The notes under the pieces: generated by a model
What the model saw: only the letters and a program-made list of their open reading frames with translations
Databases searched by the model: none
Told to the model about the DNA's origin: nothing
Program-made: the position numbers and the translations under genes
Shown here: positions 6,781 to 15,900 of the stretch, piece by piece
Layout: each line of letters starts with the position of its first letter
Position numbering within the stretch: the first letter of the stretch is position 1
From: Bacteroidota bacterium
Lineage (GTDB): Bacteria; Bacteroidota; Bacteroidia; Flavobacteriales; Weeksellaceae
DNA: 19,208 bases
NCBI GenBank assembly: GCA_023419095.1
Contig: JAEZYN010000067.1
Location: 1 to 19,208, forward strand
Reading direction: 5' to 3'

Positions 6781-6809
6781 AAACCCTTTCAAGTAACTTG
6801 AAAGGGTTT
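6775..6809 (-). terminator. Rho-independent terminator of the histidine phosphatase gene
   Basis: Read on the minus strand, a 14-bp perfect stem (AAACCCTTTCAAGT / ACTTGAAAGGGTTT, one-base centre, 6781-6809) is followed by a T-run (TTTTTT into 6775). It lies 18 nt after the stop of the minus-strand gene at 6827-7309. Confidence 0.85.
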
Positions 6810-6826
6810 GTTGTATCGTCTGCTTA

Positions 6827-7309
6827 TTAATGCTGAATATTCTTCGGCTCCACATAAAACAGCAGTTTCTTATTCGCGCCCTCAAAATCCGCCCACGCAT
6901 CGCAGTCGATCTGCCAGGCGGCAACACCGCACGTGGAAAATGCGAAAATAGTGTCGCACAGGGTATTCGCAAAATTGGAGATTCCGTTGTTGTGAGAAAA
7001 CATCGCCACCGACTTGGTATCATCTGCCAATTCATAAATCACCGACAAAAAGTTCCCTTCATTGGCATTGTAAAGCTTCCTGTTGGTCTCCATATCGGTC
7101 TGGTAATAATGATTGAAGATCTTGCACGTAGACAGGGCGCGCAGGGCCGGACTGCTGACGAGCAGGTCTAGTTTTACCCCGCTTCCGTGCAGGTGCTCTG
7201 CCATGCGTTGCGCATCCAGAATCCCGCTTTCAGCTAAAGGCCGGTCGAAATCTTCGGTATCTTCGGGCCAGTCGCTTTTGGCGTGCCGCACGAGTAAAAG
7301 TGTCTTCAT
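6827..7309 (-). CDS. sixA: SixA-like histidine phosphatase (phosphoglycerate mutase superfamily)
   Basis: This 160-residue protein has the histidine-phosphatase core. It begins MKTLLLVRHAKSDW with the RH motif (Arg8, phosphoacceptor His9), has SSPALRAL with the second Arg (Arg57), a mid-chain Glu in NANEGNF (Glu84), and the second catalytic His in FSHNNGISNF (His106). Length and the RHAKS start fit SixA, which removes phosphate from histidine-phosphotransfer domains in E. coli; many bacterial homologues have other phospho-substrates. It is cytoplasmic and monocistronic, divergent from ruvX and closed by a strong terminator. The phosphorelay operon about 4.5 kb away makes a phosphohistidine substrate thinkable but unproven. 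Confidence 0.85.
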   Translation of the reverse strand: MKTLLLVRHAKSDWPEDTEDFDRPLAESGILDAQRMAEHLHGSGVKLDLLVSSPALRALSTCKIFNHYYQTDMETNRKLYNANEGNFLSVIYELADDTKSVAMFSHNNGISNFANTLCDTIFAFSTCGVAAWQIDCDAWADFEGANKKLLFYVEPKNIQH

Positions 7310-7407
7310 AGTTTATTATTTACTGAAATAAAATTATGCAATATTTTTAAATTTTAAATCAATTATTTACAGCCTGCTTTCGCCCGTCAGTGTTCGGTAA
7401 ATTTTCT

Positions 7408-7415
7408 TAAATTTG
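7408..7415 (+). promoter_or_regulatory. -7 box of a possible leaderless ruvX promoter (TAAATTTG)
   Basis: It matches TAnnTTTG exactly and ends 7 nt before the ruvX ATG (7422), placing the expected start of transcription at or within a base or two of the start codon. A TTTC lies upstream near 7378, but no convincing TTTG at the usual distance, so the -33 part is weak. Confidence 0.45.
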
Positions 7416-7421
7416 CGCACT

Positions 7422-7838
7422 ATGGCTCAAATCCTCGCAATAGATTACGGAAAAGCGCGCTGCGGCCTCGCTGCCACAGACGATTTCCAGATCATCGCAT
7501 CAGGGCTTGATACCGTGGAAACCAAGACCCTTTTTACGTTTTTGGCGAAGTATTTTTCGCAGAACAGTGTGGAGGCCATCGTGGTGGGACTGCCGACGGA
7601 CCTGAAAGGGAATATGTCGCAGATTGAAACCGAGATTTTGAAATTTTTAGAAAAATTCAGAACACAGTTTCCGGATATTGCGATAAACCGCTTTGATGAA
7701 CGCTTCACCTCCAAAATGGCCTCGTTCTACATTTCGCAAAGTGGAAAAAACAAGAAAAAACGCGAGGAAAAAGGCTTGGTGGATAAGGTGAGCGCAACGC
7801 TCATCCTGCAGAATTTTTTAGAACAGAAACAAAGATGA
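7422..7838 (+). CDS. ruvX: RuvX/YqgF family Holliday junction resolvase-like protein
   Basis: This 138-residue RNase H-fold protein begins MAQILAIDYGKARCGLAATD, with the catalytic Asp of the IDYG motif (Asp8). It continues with VVGLPTDLKGNMS and the FDERFTSKMA segment, and ends with an aspartate-bearing helix, DKVSATLILQNFL. The family was proposed as a Holliday junction resolvase and in E. coli YqgF is linked to 16S rRNA 5'-end processing. I chose the ATG at 7422 over the upstream TTG at 7413 because the family starts just before the first strand, and because a -7 box overlaps the upstream codons. The stop overlaps the def start by 4 nt (ATGA), so the genes are translationally coupled. Confidence 0.9.
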   Translation: MAQILAIDYGKARCGLAATDDFQIIASGLDTVETKTLFTFLAKYFSQNSVEAIVVGLPTDLKGNMSQIETEILKFLEKFRTQFPDIAINRFDERFTSKMASFYISQSGKNKKKREEKGLVDKVSATLILQNFLEQKQR

Positions 7839-8407
7839 TACTACCGATACGCGCATTTGGCGACGCCGTCTTAAGGAAAAGATGCCAGGAGATAGACAAA
7901 GACTATCCGGAACTTGATGAACTGATTGCCAACATGTTTGAAACGATGGTCTCGGCACACGGCATCGGGCTGGCCGCGCCGCAGGTGGGGCTGGACATCC
8001 GCCTCTTCGTGGTGGACCTTTCGCCGCTGGCGGAAGATGAAGACTATGCCGACATTGCGGATGAGCTCAAAGACTTCAAAAAAGTCCTTATCAACGCACA
8101 AATCCTCGAAGAATCCGGCGAAGAATGGAAATTTAATGAAGGCTGCCTTTCTATTCCCGACGTCCGCGAAGATGTAAAGCGTAAGGAAACCATCGTCATT
8201 GAGTATTACGACGAGAACTTCGTGAAACATACAGACAACTTTTCAGATATGCGCGCACGCGTGATTCAGCATGAATATGATCATATTGAAGGAATTCTGT
8301 TTACCGATCACCTCAGCAGCCTAAAGAAAAAACTGGTGAAAGGAAAACTGATGAAAATCTCAAACGGAGACGTTGCCGTCAACTACAAAATGAGGTTTCC
8401 TAAGTAG
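7835..8407 (+). CDS. def: Peptide deformylase
   Basis: This 190-residue enzyme removes the formyl group from the N-terminal methionine of new proteins and is essential in most bacteria. All three motifs are present: GIGLAAPQ (motif 1, to Gln50), EGCLSIP (Cys104, metal ligand) and QHEYDHIEG (His146, Glu147, His150; the HExxH metal site). The acidic insert near residues 65-80 (EDEDYADIADELKD) is typical of Bacteroidota deformylases. It overlaps ruvX by 4 nt. The ruvX-def-DUF5606-mazG order is a recurrent flavobacterial arrangement. Confidence 0.97.
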   Translation: MILPIRAFGDAVLRKRCQEIDKDYPELDELIANMFETMVSAHGIGLAAPQVGLDIRLFVVDLSPLAEDEDYADIADELKDFKKVLINAQILEESGEEWKFNEGCLSIPDVREDVKRKETIVIEYYDENFVKHTDNFSDMRARVIQHEYDHIEGILFTDHLSSLKKKLVKGKLMKISNGDVAVNYKMRFPK

Positions 8408-8454
8408 ATTGCCCGCCTTTAAGAATAAAAATTAAACTAAAAAATAAGAAAAAA

Positions 8455-9015
8455 ATGCAGTTAGAAAAAATAATTTCAATTTCGGGAAAACCGGGTCTTT
8501 ACAAGCTCGTCTCTCAGCTGAAGAACGGCTTCATCATTGAAGATGTACTTACAAAAAAGAAGCTCAGCATCGGTAATACATCGCAGGTGAGCCTGCTTGA
8601 CAATATCGCAATGTTCACTTTTGATAAGGAGGTTCCGCTTTTTGAAGTTTTCGAGAATATTGCTAAAAATTCCGACTATACCGAAACCATTTCGCATAAA
8701 TCGACCGATGCCGAACTGCGTGAATTCATGCTGACAGCGCTGCCTGATTACGATACAGACCGCGTTTATGTGTCAGACATTAAGAAACTCGCGCAGTGGT
8801 ACAACATCCTGCACAAAGCCGGTTACATCACGCCTGAATCTTTCGTAAAAGCAGAGCAGAGCGAAGAAGAAGCTGCAGCTGACAGCGTTTCTACCGAAAA
8901 AGTGGAGACAAAGAAGCCGGCACCAAAAGCTGAAAAACCAGCAGCACCGAAAGCCAAAGCCTCGTCTTCAGCCGCGAAAGGCGCTCCAAAAAGCACCCAC
9001 CGTAAAATGGGCTAA
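8455..9015 (+). CDS. DUF5606 domain protein
   Basis: This 186-residue protein of unknown role is conserved in Flavobacteriia next to def and mazG. The folded part (about 1-140) begins MQLEKIISISGKPGLYKLVSQ and contains the family's KKLAQWYNIL motif. The last 45 residues form a low-complexity Lys/Ala/Pro/Ser tail, likely disordered and basic, which could bind nucleic acid or be a species-variable extension. Forty-seven A-rich nucleotides separate it from def, giving an A-rich start region without a Shine-Dalgarno sequence, as is usual for the phylum. It is probably cotranscribed with def and closed by a candidate terminator at 9037-9074. Confidence 0.85.
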   Translation: MQLEKIISISGKPGLYKLVSQLKNGFIIEDVLTKKKLSIGNTSQVSLLDNIAMFTFDKEVPLFEVFENIAKNSDYTETISHKSTDAELREFMLTALPDYDTDRVYVSDIKKLAQWYNILHKAGYITPESFVKAEQSEEEAAADSVSTEKVETKKPAPKAEKPAAPKAKASSSAAKGAPKSTHRKMG

Positions 9016-9036
9016 ACCTTTTTTGTAATATTGAAT

Positions 9037-9074
9037 AACTTTGTCAGCTCACCGGTTTGGCAAAGTTTTTTTTT
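9037..9074 (+). terminator. Candidate terminator after the DUF5606 gene
   Basis: AACTTTG (9037-9043) pairs with CAAAGTT (9061-9067) and a T-run continues to 9074. The 7-bp stem with a 17-nt loop is modest, so it may be partial and allow readthrough into mazG. Confidence 0.5.
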
Positions 9075-9075
9075 G

Positions 9076-9129
9076 CCTCAACCTTAACCTTAACCTCAAC
9101 CTCAACCTAAATCTTAAACTTAACCTAAA
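9076..9129. repeat. Hexanucleotide tandem repeat before mazG
   Basis: Nine consecutive 6-bp units of the form CCTYAA fill 54 bp: CCTCAA, CCTTAA, CCTTAA, CCTCAA, CCTCAA, CCTAAA, TCTTAA, ACTTAA, CCTAAA. They become imperfect toward the 3' end and stop 6 nt before the mazG start codon. Such arrays can change length by slippage. No promoter motif is visible inside it. Confidence 0.85.
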
Positions 9130-9135
9130 AACCAA

Positions 9136-9903
9136 ATGAATTCAAGACAGGAAAAACTCGAAGCTTTTGGGCGTTTGCTCGATATAATGGATGATCTGCG
9201 CGAAAAATGCCCCTGGGACCGCAAGCAGGATTTCCAGAGCCTGCGTCACCTCACCCTCGAGGAAGTGTATGAACTTTCAGATTCTATTCTGGCCGAAGAT
9301 TTACCCGAAATAAAGAAGGAACTGGGCGACGTACTGCTTCATTTGGTCTTCTATGCGAAGTTGGGTTCAGAAAAAGAGAGTTTTGATATCGCAGATGTAA
9401 TCAATGCGCTGAACGAAAAACTCATTTACCGCCATCCGCACATCTACGGCGATTTGGAAGTACAAAATGAGGATGACGTAAAGGAGAACTGGGAAAAACT
9501 TAAATTAAAGGAAGGCAACAAATCCATACTCTCCGGCGTGCCGAAAGGTTTGCCCAGCCTGGTGAAAGCCTTTCGAATCCAGGATAAAGTGAAAGGGATT
9601 GGTTTTGAGTTTGCCGATGCTGCCGACGCCTGGAAGAAGGTGGACGAGGAGCTGAGTGAATTCCATGCAGAAACAGATGTCGTACGGAAAGAAGCGGAAT
9701 TGGGCGACGTCTTTTTTTCTTTAATTAATTATGCGCGGATTTCAGGTTTAAATCCGGATTCTGCACTTGAAAAAACCAACCTCAAGTTTATTTCCAGATT
9801 CCAGAAAATGGAAAACCTGGCCCTGGACAGAAACCTCAAAATCGAAGATCTCTCGTTGGCGCAGATGGATAAACTTTGGGAGGAAGCTAAAAAATTTGAA
9901 TAA
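9136..9903 (+). CDS. mazG: Nucleoside triphosphate pyrophosphohydrolase MazG
   Basis: This 255-residue all-helical enzyme hydrolyses NTPs or dNTPs to the monophosphate and pyrophosphate. It clears aberrant nucleotides and, in E. coli, limits the starvation alarmone response. The N-terminal MazG domain has the CPWDRKQDF start, the EExxE metal motif (Glu42, Glu43, Glu46) and KELGD (Glu62, Asp65). The C-terminal half repeats the fold (KVDEELSEFHAE, then KEAELGDVFF). The duplication and length fit full-size MazG. The ATG at 9136 sits just after the hexanucleotide array, so its upstream region is short and unusual. It is followed after 5 nt by the oxidoreductase gene. Confidence 0.95.
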   Translation: MNSRQEKLEAFGRLLDIMDDLREKCPWDRKQDFQSLRHLTLEEVYELSDSILAEDLPEIKKELGDVLLHLVFYAKLGSEKESFDIADVINALNEKLIYRHPHIYGDLEVQNEDDVKENWEKLKLKEGNKSILSGVPKGLPSLVKAFRIQDKVKGIGFEFADAADAWKKVDEELSEFHAETDVVRKEAELGDVFFSLINYARISGLNPDSALEKTNLKFISRFQKMENLALDRNLKIEDLSLAQMDKLWEEAKKFE

Positions 9904-9908
9904 AAGCT

Positions 9909-10964
9909 ATGCAACAGTTTAAAGTAGGCCTTTGCGCCTTCGGCATGAGCGGGAAAGTTTTTCACGCGCCGTTCCTTCAACAACACTCGGGTTTTGTGTT
10001 AGCAGCCATTGTAGAACGCAGGAAAAACGAATCGCGCGACAAATATCCCGACGCGAAAATCTACCGGAGCGTTGAGGAGATGCTGAGCGAATCAGACATG
10101 GATATTGTGGTGGTCAACACCCCGGTACAAACCCATTTTGAATATGCTAAAAAAGCGTTGGCCGCCGGAAAGAATCTCATCGTTGAAAAACCTTTCACCG
10201 TCTCAGCAGCCGAAGCCGAAGAGCTGACGGCGCTCGCCGCCGCGCACCAAAAGTTCATCAGCGTTTACCAGAATCGCCGTTTCGATCGCGATTTTCTGCA
10301 GGTGCGCAAAATCATCCAGTCACAAAAGCTGGGAACTCTGAAAGATGTCGAGATCCGTTTTGACCGTTTCCGCACTTCCCCAAGCGCTAAGGAGCACAAA
10401 GAAAATCCAAAGTTGCCGGGCTCAGGTGCACTACACGACCTGGGTTCGCACCTCATCGACCAGGCGACGCAACTGTTTGGGGCACCTGAAAAGGTTTTTG
10501 CTGATATATTTACCATGAAAGATGAAGTAGCGGCCAATGACTATTTCGATATTTTGCTGCACTGCAGAAACGGTTTGCGCGTGCGCCTGAAATCAACAGT
10601 TTTTGCCAAAGAAAACGCCTGGGCCTACGTGGTGCACGGCTCGCGCGGCTCCTTTTTGCAGATGCGCAGCGACGCGCAGGAAGAAGAACTCGTGGGCGGT
10701 GCAGTGCCCAAATATGCAAATGACTGGCAGAAAAAACTGACGGTACCGGATGGCATCCTGAATTACTTGGATGATGATGGTGAGCACAAACTCAGCACCA
10801 CAAGCGAGCCCGGAAACTATATGCATTATTTTGACGCGCTGTACCGACACCTCACGATGTCCGATGCCCTGCCCTCGCCTGCAGACGAAATTGTTTTAAA
10901 TATGAAAATAATCGAAGCCGCGCTGCAAAGTGCAGAAACAGGCGCTTTCGTTGTGCTTGAGTAA
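9909..10964 (+). CDS. Gfo/Idh/MocA family oxidoreductase
   Basis: This 351-residue NAD(P)-dependent sugar- or inositol-type dehydrogenase has an N-terminal Rossmann fold beginning FKVGLCAFGMSGKVFHAPF (a variant nucleotide-binding loop) and the family's EKPF motif (Glu93-Lys94-Pro95). The alpha/beta substrate domain has GALHDLGSHLIDQ (Asp177, His181, Asp184), the catalytic region. No signal peptide is seen, so it should be cytoplasmic. The substrate cannot be told from sequence. The GALHDLGSHLIDQ stretch is close to oxidoreductases of the YdgJ/YvaA kind, but I cannot assign one. It lies 5 nt after mazG, probably cotranscribed but functionally unrelated. Confidence 0.9.
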   Translation: MQQFKVGLCAFGMSGKVFHAPFLQQHSGFVLAAIVERRKNESRDKYPDAKIYRSVEEMLSESDMDIVVVNTPVQTHFEYAKKALAAGKNLIVEKPFTVSAAEAEELTALAAAHQKFISVYQNRRFDRDFLQVRKIIQSQKLGTLKDVEIRFDRFRTSPSAKEHKENPKLPGSGALHDLGSHLIDQATQLFGAPEKVFADIFTMKDEVAANDYFDILLHCRNGLRVRLKSTVFAKENAWAYVVHGSRGSFLQMRSDAQEEELVGGAVPKYANDWQKKLTVPDGILNYLDDDGEHKLSTTSEPGNYMHYFDALYRHLTMSDALPSPADEIVLNMKIIEAALQSAETGAFVVLE

Positions 10965-11078
10965 ACCTTTCGGCGGCTTGCTGCTCTTTTTCAGTATTGA
11001 ATTTAAATTAATTTTAAAACAGCTCAGGTTGGTGAGGTCTGATATTTGTATTTTCATAATAATTAAAAAAATATCATT

Positions 11079-11624
11079 ATGAGTAATACAAATGCATCAC
11101 AGGGAAGAAAAGTAGAAGCCAAAAGCTCTGCTGCCGAAGGACTGAAAGAACTCTTCGTAGATGAACTGAAAGACATCGTTTACGCCGAACGCGCGTTGCT
11201 GAAAGCTTTACCGAAAATGGCCAATAACGCCACGGAGCCCAAACTGAAAATGGCGATCGAAGATCACATCGCCGTGACTGAAGGCCAGGTACAGCGACTG
11301 GAAAAGATCTTTGAAATTCTGGGCGAATCGAGCCGCGGGAAAAAATGCGACGCGATGGAAGGCCTCATCAAGGAAGGTGAAAGCATCCTGGAAGAAACCG
11401 AGCCGGGTCCTGTAAGGGACGCGGGTATCATTTCAGCCTCGCAGAAAATCGAACATTATGAAATTGCCTCTTACGGCACACTCTCGGCTTTTGCCAATAC
11501 GCTGGGTGAAACTGAAATAGTGGAACTGCTGGAAGAAACGCTGGTCGAAGAAAAAGAAGCCGACGCGTTGCTGACAGAATCTGCTTACAATTCCATCAAC
11601 TGGGAAGCTGCAGAAGAAGATTAG
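11079..11624 (+). CDS. Ferritin-like DUF892 protein (YciE/YciF family)
   Basis: This 181-residue helical protein has the YciE/YciF core: LFVDELKDIVYAERALLKALPKM at about residues 25-47, the EDHIAVTEGQ and RLE pair, KIEHYEIASYGTL, and ETLVEEKEAD near the end. Glu and His residues spaced on a four-helix bundle suggest a di-iron site. YciF-like proteins accumulate in osmotic and general stress in enteric bacteria. The N-terminal 20 residues are charged and look disordered. It is monocistronic, with a long AT-rich leader containing a partial promoter box (GATATTTG at 11041-11048) and a strong downstream terminator. Confidence 0.88.
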   Translation: MSNTNASQGRKVEAKSSAAEGLKELFVDELKDIVYAERALLKALPKMANNATEPKLKMAIEDHIAVTEGQVQRLEKIFEILGESSRGKKCDAMEGLIKEGESILEETEPGPVRDAGIISASQKIEHYEIASYGTLSAFANTLGETEIVELLEETLVEEKEADALLTESAYNSINWEAAEED

Positions 11625-11700
11625 AATTAATATGGGGCTGCGGCCAGAGGCAATTTGTGTTTTAAATGTTACTAATGGTCGCTTGTACTCTCATTCAGTT

Positions 11701-11740
11701 AAAAACTTCCGTCAACAGGTTTGACGGAAGTTTTTTTTTT
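11701..11740 (+). terminator. Rho-independent terminator
   Basis: An 11-bp stem, ACTTCCGTCAA (11705-11715) with TTGACGGAAGT (11721-11731), encloses a 5-nt loop and ends in an unbroken T-run to 11740. It lies about 80 nt after the DUF892 stop and closes that gene. Confidence 0.9.
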
Positions 11741-11790
11741 GCGTTACTAATTTAAATTTAAAGAAGGATTGGACTTAAAGAGGAGCGCCT

Positions 11791-11822
11791 TTTGGCAACA
11801 AAAACTGAAATCGTTATCTTTG
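11791..11822 (+). promoter_or_regulatory. Consensus Bacteroidota promoter of the signalling operon
   Basis: TTTG at 11791-11794 is followed after 20 nt by TATCTTTG at 11815-11822, an exact TAnnTTTG. Spacing fits the Bacteroidota primary sigma consensus. Transcription should begin near 11828, about 30 nt before the ATG at 11860, so it probably drives the operon of kinase, receiver and cheR/cheB genes. Confidence 0.75.
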
Positions 11823-11859
11823 GTGACTTTGTTTATTATTTTTAATCTATTACCAGAAA

Positions 11860-12993
11860 ATGATATTAATCGTTGATGACTCGCCCGAAAATATTATTTC
11901 CTTAAAGAAGGTGCTTGAAAAAAACGATTTTGAAGTCGATACCGCCTCTTCCGGAGAGGAAGCTTTAAAGAAAATCCTCAAAAAATCATACGTACTGATC
12001 ATCCTGGATGTGCAGATGCCGGGCATGGACGGTTTTGAGGTGGCAGAAGCCATCTCCGGCTACAGCAAAGCCAAGGAAACCGCGGTTATCTTTCTGTCTG
12101 CGGCCAGTGCAAACGTAAATCTGATCACGAAAGGATATTCTTCCGGCGGTTTGGATTACATAAGCAAGCCGGTGGACATGAACATCCTTTTGCTGAAAGT
12201 AAAAACCTTCTACCGAATCTACGAACAGAGCCGCAAACTTCATGAAATGCAGGTCGCGCTGCAGGAAGAAATCGAATTCCGCAAAGAAGCCGAACGCAAG
12301 AAGGATGAGTTCATCAGCATCGCGAGCCATGAGCTCAAAACACCAATGACCAGCATCAAAGGCTACATCCAGCTGTTGGAGCGCAGCCTGGCTAAAAACG
12401 ATATCGAAACCACCAGAACGCGTCTTGCGAAAGTGCAGAATCAGGTCGAAAAACTCAATCTGCTCGTCGCGGACCTGCTCGACATTTCAAAAATAGAAAG
12501 CGGAAAACTGAAGTTTAACCGACGCTATTTTTCGTTTGATGAAGTGCTGGACCACATCGTGGAAGTGATGCAGCAAAATCATCCACAGTTGCGTATGCAG
12601 AAATCGGGTGTCGTAAGCACCGAGATATTTGGCGATGAAATGCGGATTGAGCAGGTGATCATCAACTTCATTACCAACGCCATAAAATACGCGCCGGGCA
12701 GCGAAGAAATACAGATCATGGCAGAACAGCGTGAAGACTGCATCTATTTTTCCGTGCGCGATTTTGGCATCGGCATGTCCGAAGAACACCAGAAAAAGAT
12801 ATTCCACAAATTCTACAGAATCGAGGAAACCTCGGAACGTTTTCAAGGTCTGGGCATCGGACTCTACATCTGTCAGGAAATTATTGACCGCCATGGTGGC
12901 GAGATAGGCGTCCACAGCCAACCCGGCGAAGGTTCCGAATTTTACTTTACCCTACCGCTGCATCCTGAGCATGCACAACCCGAATTATTATGA
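11860..12993 (+). CDS. Receiver-histidine kinase hybrid (cytoplasmic)
   Basis: This 377-residue protein is a receiver domain followed by a kinase. The receiver (1-120) has the acidic pair Asp6/Asp7, phosphoacceptor Asp50 (ILDVQMPGMDG) and Lys103 (ISKP). A coiled linker (about 122-150) leads to the HisKA dimerisation helix with His157 in SHELKTPMTS, then the HATPase domain with NFITNAIKYAPG, RDFGIGMS and GLGIGLYI. There is no membrane segment, so it is cytosolic and probably takes phosphate through its receiver. It opens the operon behind a consensus promoter and overlaps the next kinase gene by 4 nt (ATGA), suggesting coupled translation and a shared phosphorelay. Confidence 0.92.
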   Translation: MILIVDDSPENIISLKKVLEKNDFEVDTASSGEEALKKILKKSYVLIILDVQMPGMDGFEVAEAISGYSKAKETAVIFLSAASANVNLITKGYSSGGLDYISKPVDMNILLLKVKTFYRIYEQSRKLHEMQVALQEEIEFRKEAERKKDEFISIASHELKTPMTSIKGYIQLLERSLAKNDIETTRTRLAKVQNQVEKLNLLVADLLDISKIESGKLKFNRRYFSFDEVLDHIVEVMQQNHPQLRMQKSGVVSTEIFGDEMRIEQVIINFITNAIKYAPGSEEIQIMAEQREDCIYFSVRDFGIGMSEEHQKKIFHKFYRIEETSERFQGLGIGLYICQEIIDRHGGEIGVHSQPGEGSEFYFTLPLHPEHAQPELL

Positions 12994-15900
12994 ATATGAG
13001 TTTTAACCGAAATTTACTTTTTGGGCTGGGACTGTCGCTCACGCTGTTGCTGGTGAGTTCCGTTGCCTCTTTTATCAGCATCCGAAACTTGATTGACAGC
13101 TCATCCATGGTTCGTCAAAGCAACCGCGTCATCAAAAAACTGGATCAGACTTTCTCGCTGGTGCAGGATGCCGAAACCGGCCAGCGCGGATACCTTCTGA
13201 GTGGCGACGCGCGCTTTCTGGATCCGTACAGCCGCGCAAAAGACAAGATATTCGAAGCCGTCACCGAGCTGTCTGTGGAAGTATCCGCCAGTGCCGCACA
13301 GGCTGAAAATCTGCAAAAACTCAAAAACAGCATATACAGCCGGCTCCAGATACTGGACCGTAACCTCACGTATAAACGCGGGAACGCCACCGTAACTCCC
13401 GAACAGCTTCTCGACGGCAAAAAGCACATGGACGAGATCCGGAATATGGTCGCGGTGATGCAGGCGCAGGAACAGGATAGCCTGAAACTTCGCACGGCCA
13501 CCATGGATAGGTTCGCCTCCTTCACGCCGATGCTGATTATTTTCTCGGCGCTGCTGGCCATCACCATTACGCTGTTTTTCTTCCGTAAGGTGAGTCAGGA
13601 TTTCCGCGAAAAAACAAAACTCACAGAAGAACTCGAGGAGAAAAATCAGGAAACCGAGAACCGCCTTAAAGCGATCGAGAAAGTCACGAGCCAAATTTCG
13701 AATGGAGATTATGATATCCTGTCCGACCAAAACGCGCAGCAAAACCTCGGGAATGTCTCACGTCCGCTGAATAAGATGGCTGCGTCACTTAAAACTTCAT
13801 TCTCCACACTTGAAACCAAAGAATGGCTGAGTTCTTCCGTCGCTTTCCTGAATGAAAAAATGATGGGCGACCAAACCATCGAAAACCTGGCGTCGGCCGT
13901 ATTGGAGAACATTACAGAAATCACCGAAAGCAGTGTGGCGGCGCTATATCTACAGCAGGACAACCTGCTGCATCTGTCCGGATCTTTCGCGATGTCGCGC
14001 GATAACGTGTACGATACAATAAAAATCGGGGAAGGCATCACGGGCGAAAGTTTCCGTACGGGAAAAATGAAACGTGTGGATGACATTTCAGAATCAAACA
14101 TTATAATAAATTATGCCGCGGGAGGTACCAAGCCCACTAATATTGTGGCCATACCGATCACGCGCTACAATATACCGCTCGGCGTTATAGAGATCGGCAG
14201 CACCAAAAAATATACGGCACGTCAGCTCGAGTTTTTGGAAACCGTAGCCGGCAATATTGGGTTGGCTTTCCATAGTGCGCAGAGCCGCATCAAACTGCAG
14301 GAACTGCTCGAAGAAACACAGGCACAGTCTGAAGAACTGCAGTCGCAGCATTCAGAACTTGAAAACATCAATGCAGAACTTGAAGCACAGTCTCAGAAAC
14401 TTCTGGCTTCCGAGGAAGAACTTCGCGTGCAGCAGGAAGAACTTTTGCAGAGTAATCAGGAACTCGAGGAAAGGACGGCACTGCTGGAGGAGAAAAACAT
14501 TCTTATCGAACAGCGGAATATCGACATTCAGCAAAAATCCATCGAACTGGAGCAAAGCACCAAATATAAATCGGAATTTTTGGCCAATATGTCGCATGAA
14601 CTCCGCACGCCGCTCAACTCCATCCTACTCCTTTCGAAACTCATGACGGAAAGTGAAGATCTTGATTCCCAATACGTGGAATATGCAGAGGTGATGCAGA
14701 GTTCAGGTCAGGGACTGCTTCAGCTTATCGATGAAATCCTGGATCTTTCGAAAATAGAATCGGGTAAAATGACGCTTGAATTCGGCGAGGTGCCGTTAAA
14801 TGAGATCACGCAGGATATGCAGATGCTTTTTTCACCTTTAGCCAAAGACAAAAATCTGGCACTAAATATTACGGTGGAAGACGGCACGGCCGCAACATTG
14901 CGAACAGACAAACTGAGATTGGAGCAGATCCTTAAGAACTTAATGTCGAATGCGATCAAGTTCACTTCGGAAGGCAGCATCACTTTAAACGTTTCAGCAG
15001 AAAAAGATTTGGTAATTTTTAAAGTTATCGATACCGGAATCGGAATCGCACAGGACAAAATGCGCCTAGTTTTCGAAGCTTTCCAACAGGCGGACGGTTC
15101 CACACAGAGGAAATATGGCGGCACCGGCCTGGGTCTTTCGATCAGCCGCGAGCTTGCCAGACTTTTAGGCGGAAATATTACGCTGAAAAGTACTGAGGGC
15201 AAAGGCAGTGAGTTTACACTCACGATTCCGTTAAACGGGGAAACTATAGAAACCGAGGAAGATTCAGTACAAACCGAACCTGTAGCTGTTCAGGAAAAAC
15301 CGCAGGAAAAACAACCGGAACGTTTTATCGCCAGTCATATTCCACAGCCGGTTTCCGACGACCGCGATACCATCACGGATAGCGATAAAGTCATACTGAT
15401 CATTGAAGATGACACGCCGTTCGCCAAAATCCTGCTCGACTATGCGCGCAGCAAAAATTACAAAGGAATTGTAGCGGTGCGTGGCGATGCAGGTCTGGAA
15501 ATGGCCCAGCATTATAAACCGCTCGCGATCTTACTCGATATTCAGCTACCGGTGATGGATGGCTGGCAGGTGATGGAAGCTTTAAAGAGCAACCCGGAAA
15601 CCAAGCCAATCCCTGTACACATCATGTCTTCAATGAAATTCAAGCAGGAAAGCCTGTTGCGCGGCGCCGTAGATTTCATCAATAAACCTTTTGCGCTCGA
15701 GCAGATGCAGGAGATATTTAAAAAACTTGAAAACGCCTTAAACAAAGGTCCAAAGAAAGTGCTGATCGTAGAGGAAAATGAGCAGCATGCGAAAGCTTTA
15801 AGTTATTTTCTGAGCGCAAACAACATCACTACAGATATAGCCACGAACGTCAGTGACAGCATAAACTCGCTGCGAAGCCGCGAAATCGACTGTGTAATCC

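Noticed and set aside
9076..9129. CRISPR array or telomere-like repeat
   Set aside because: Units are 6 bp without spacers and sit between two chromosomal housekeeping genes; a simple tandem repeat explains them.
13101..13742. Long minus-strand ORF (213 codons) inside the large kinase gene
   Set aside because: It lies wholly within a well-supported kinase coding region and has the composition of an antisense shadow.
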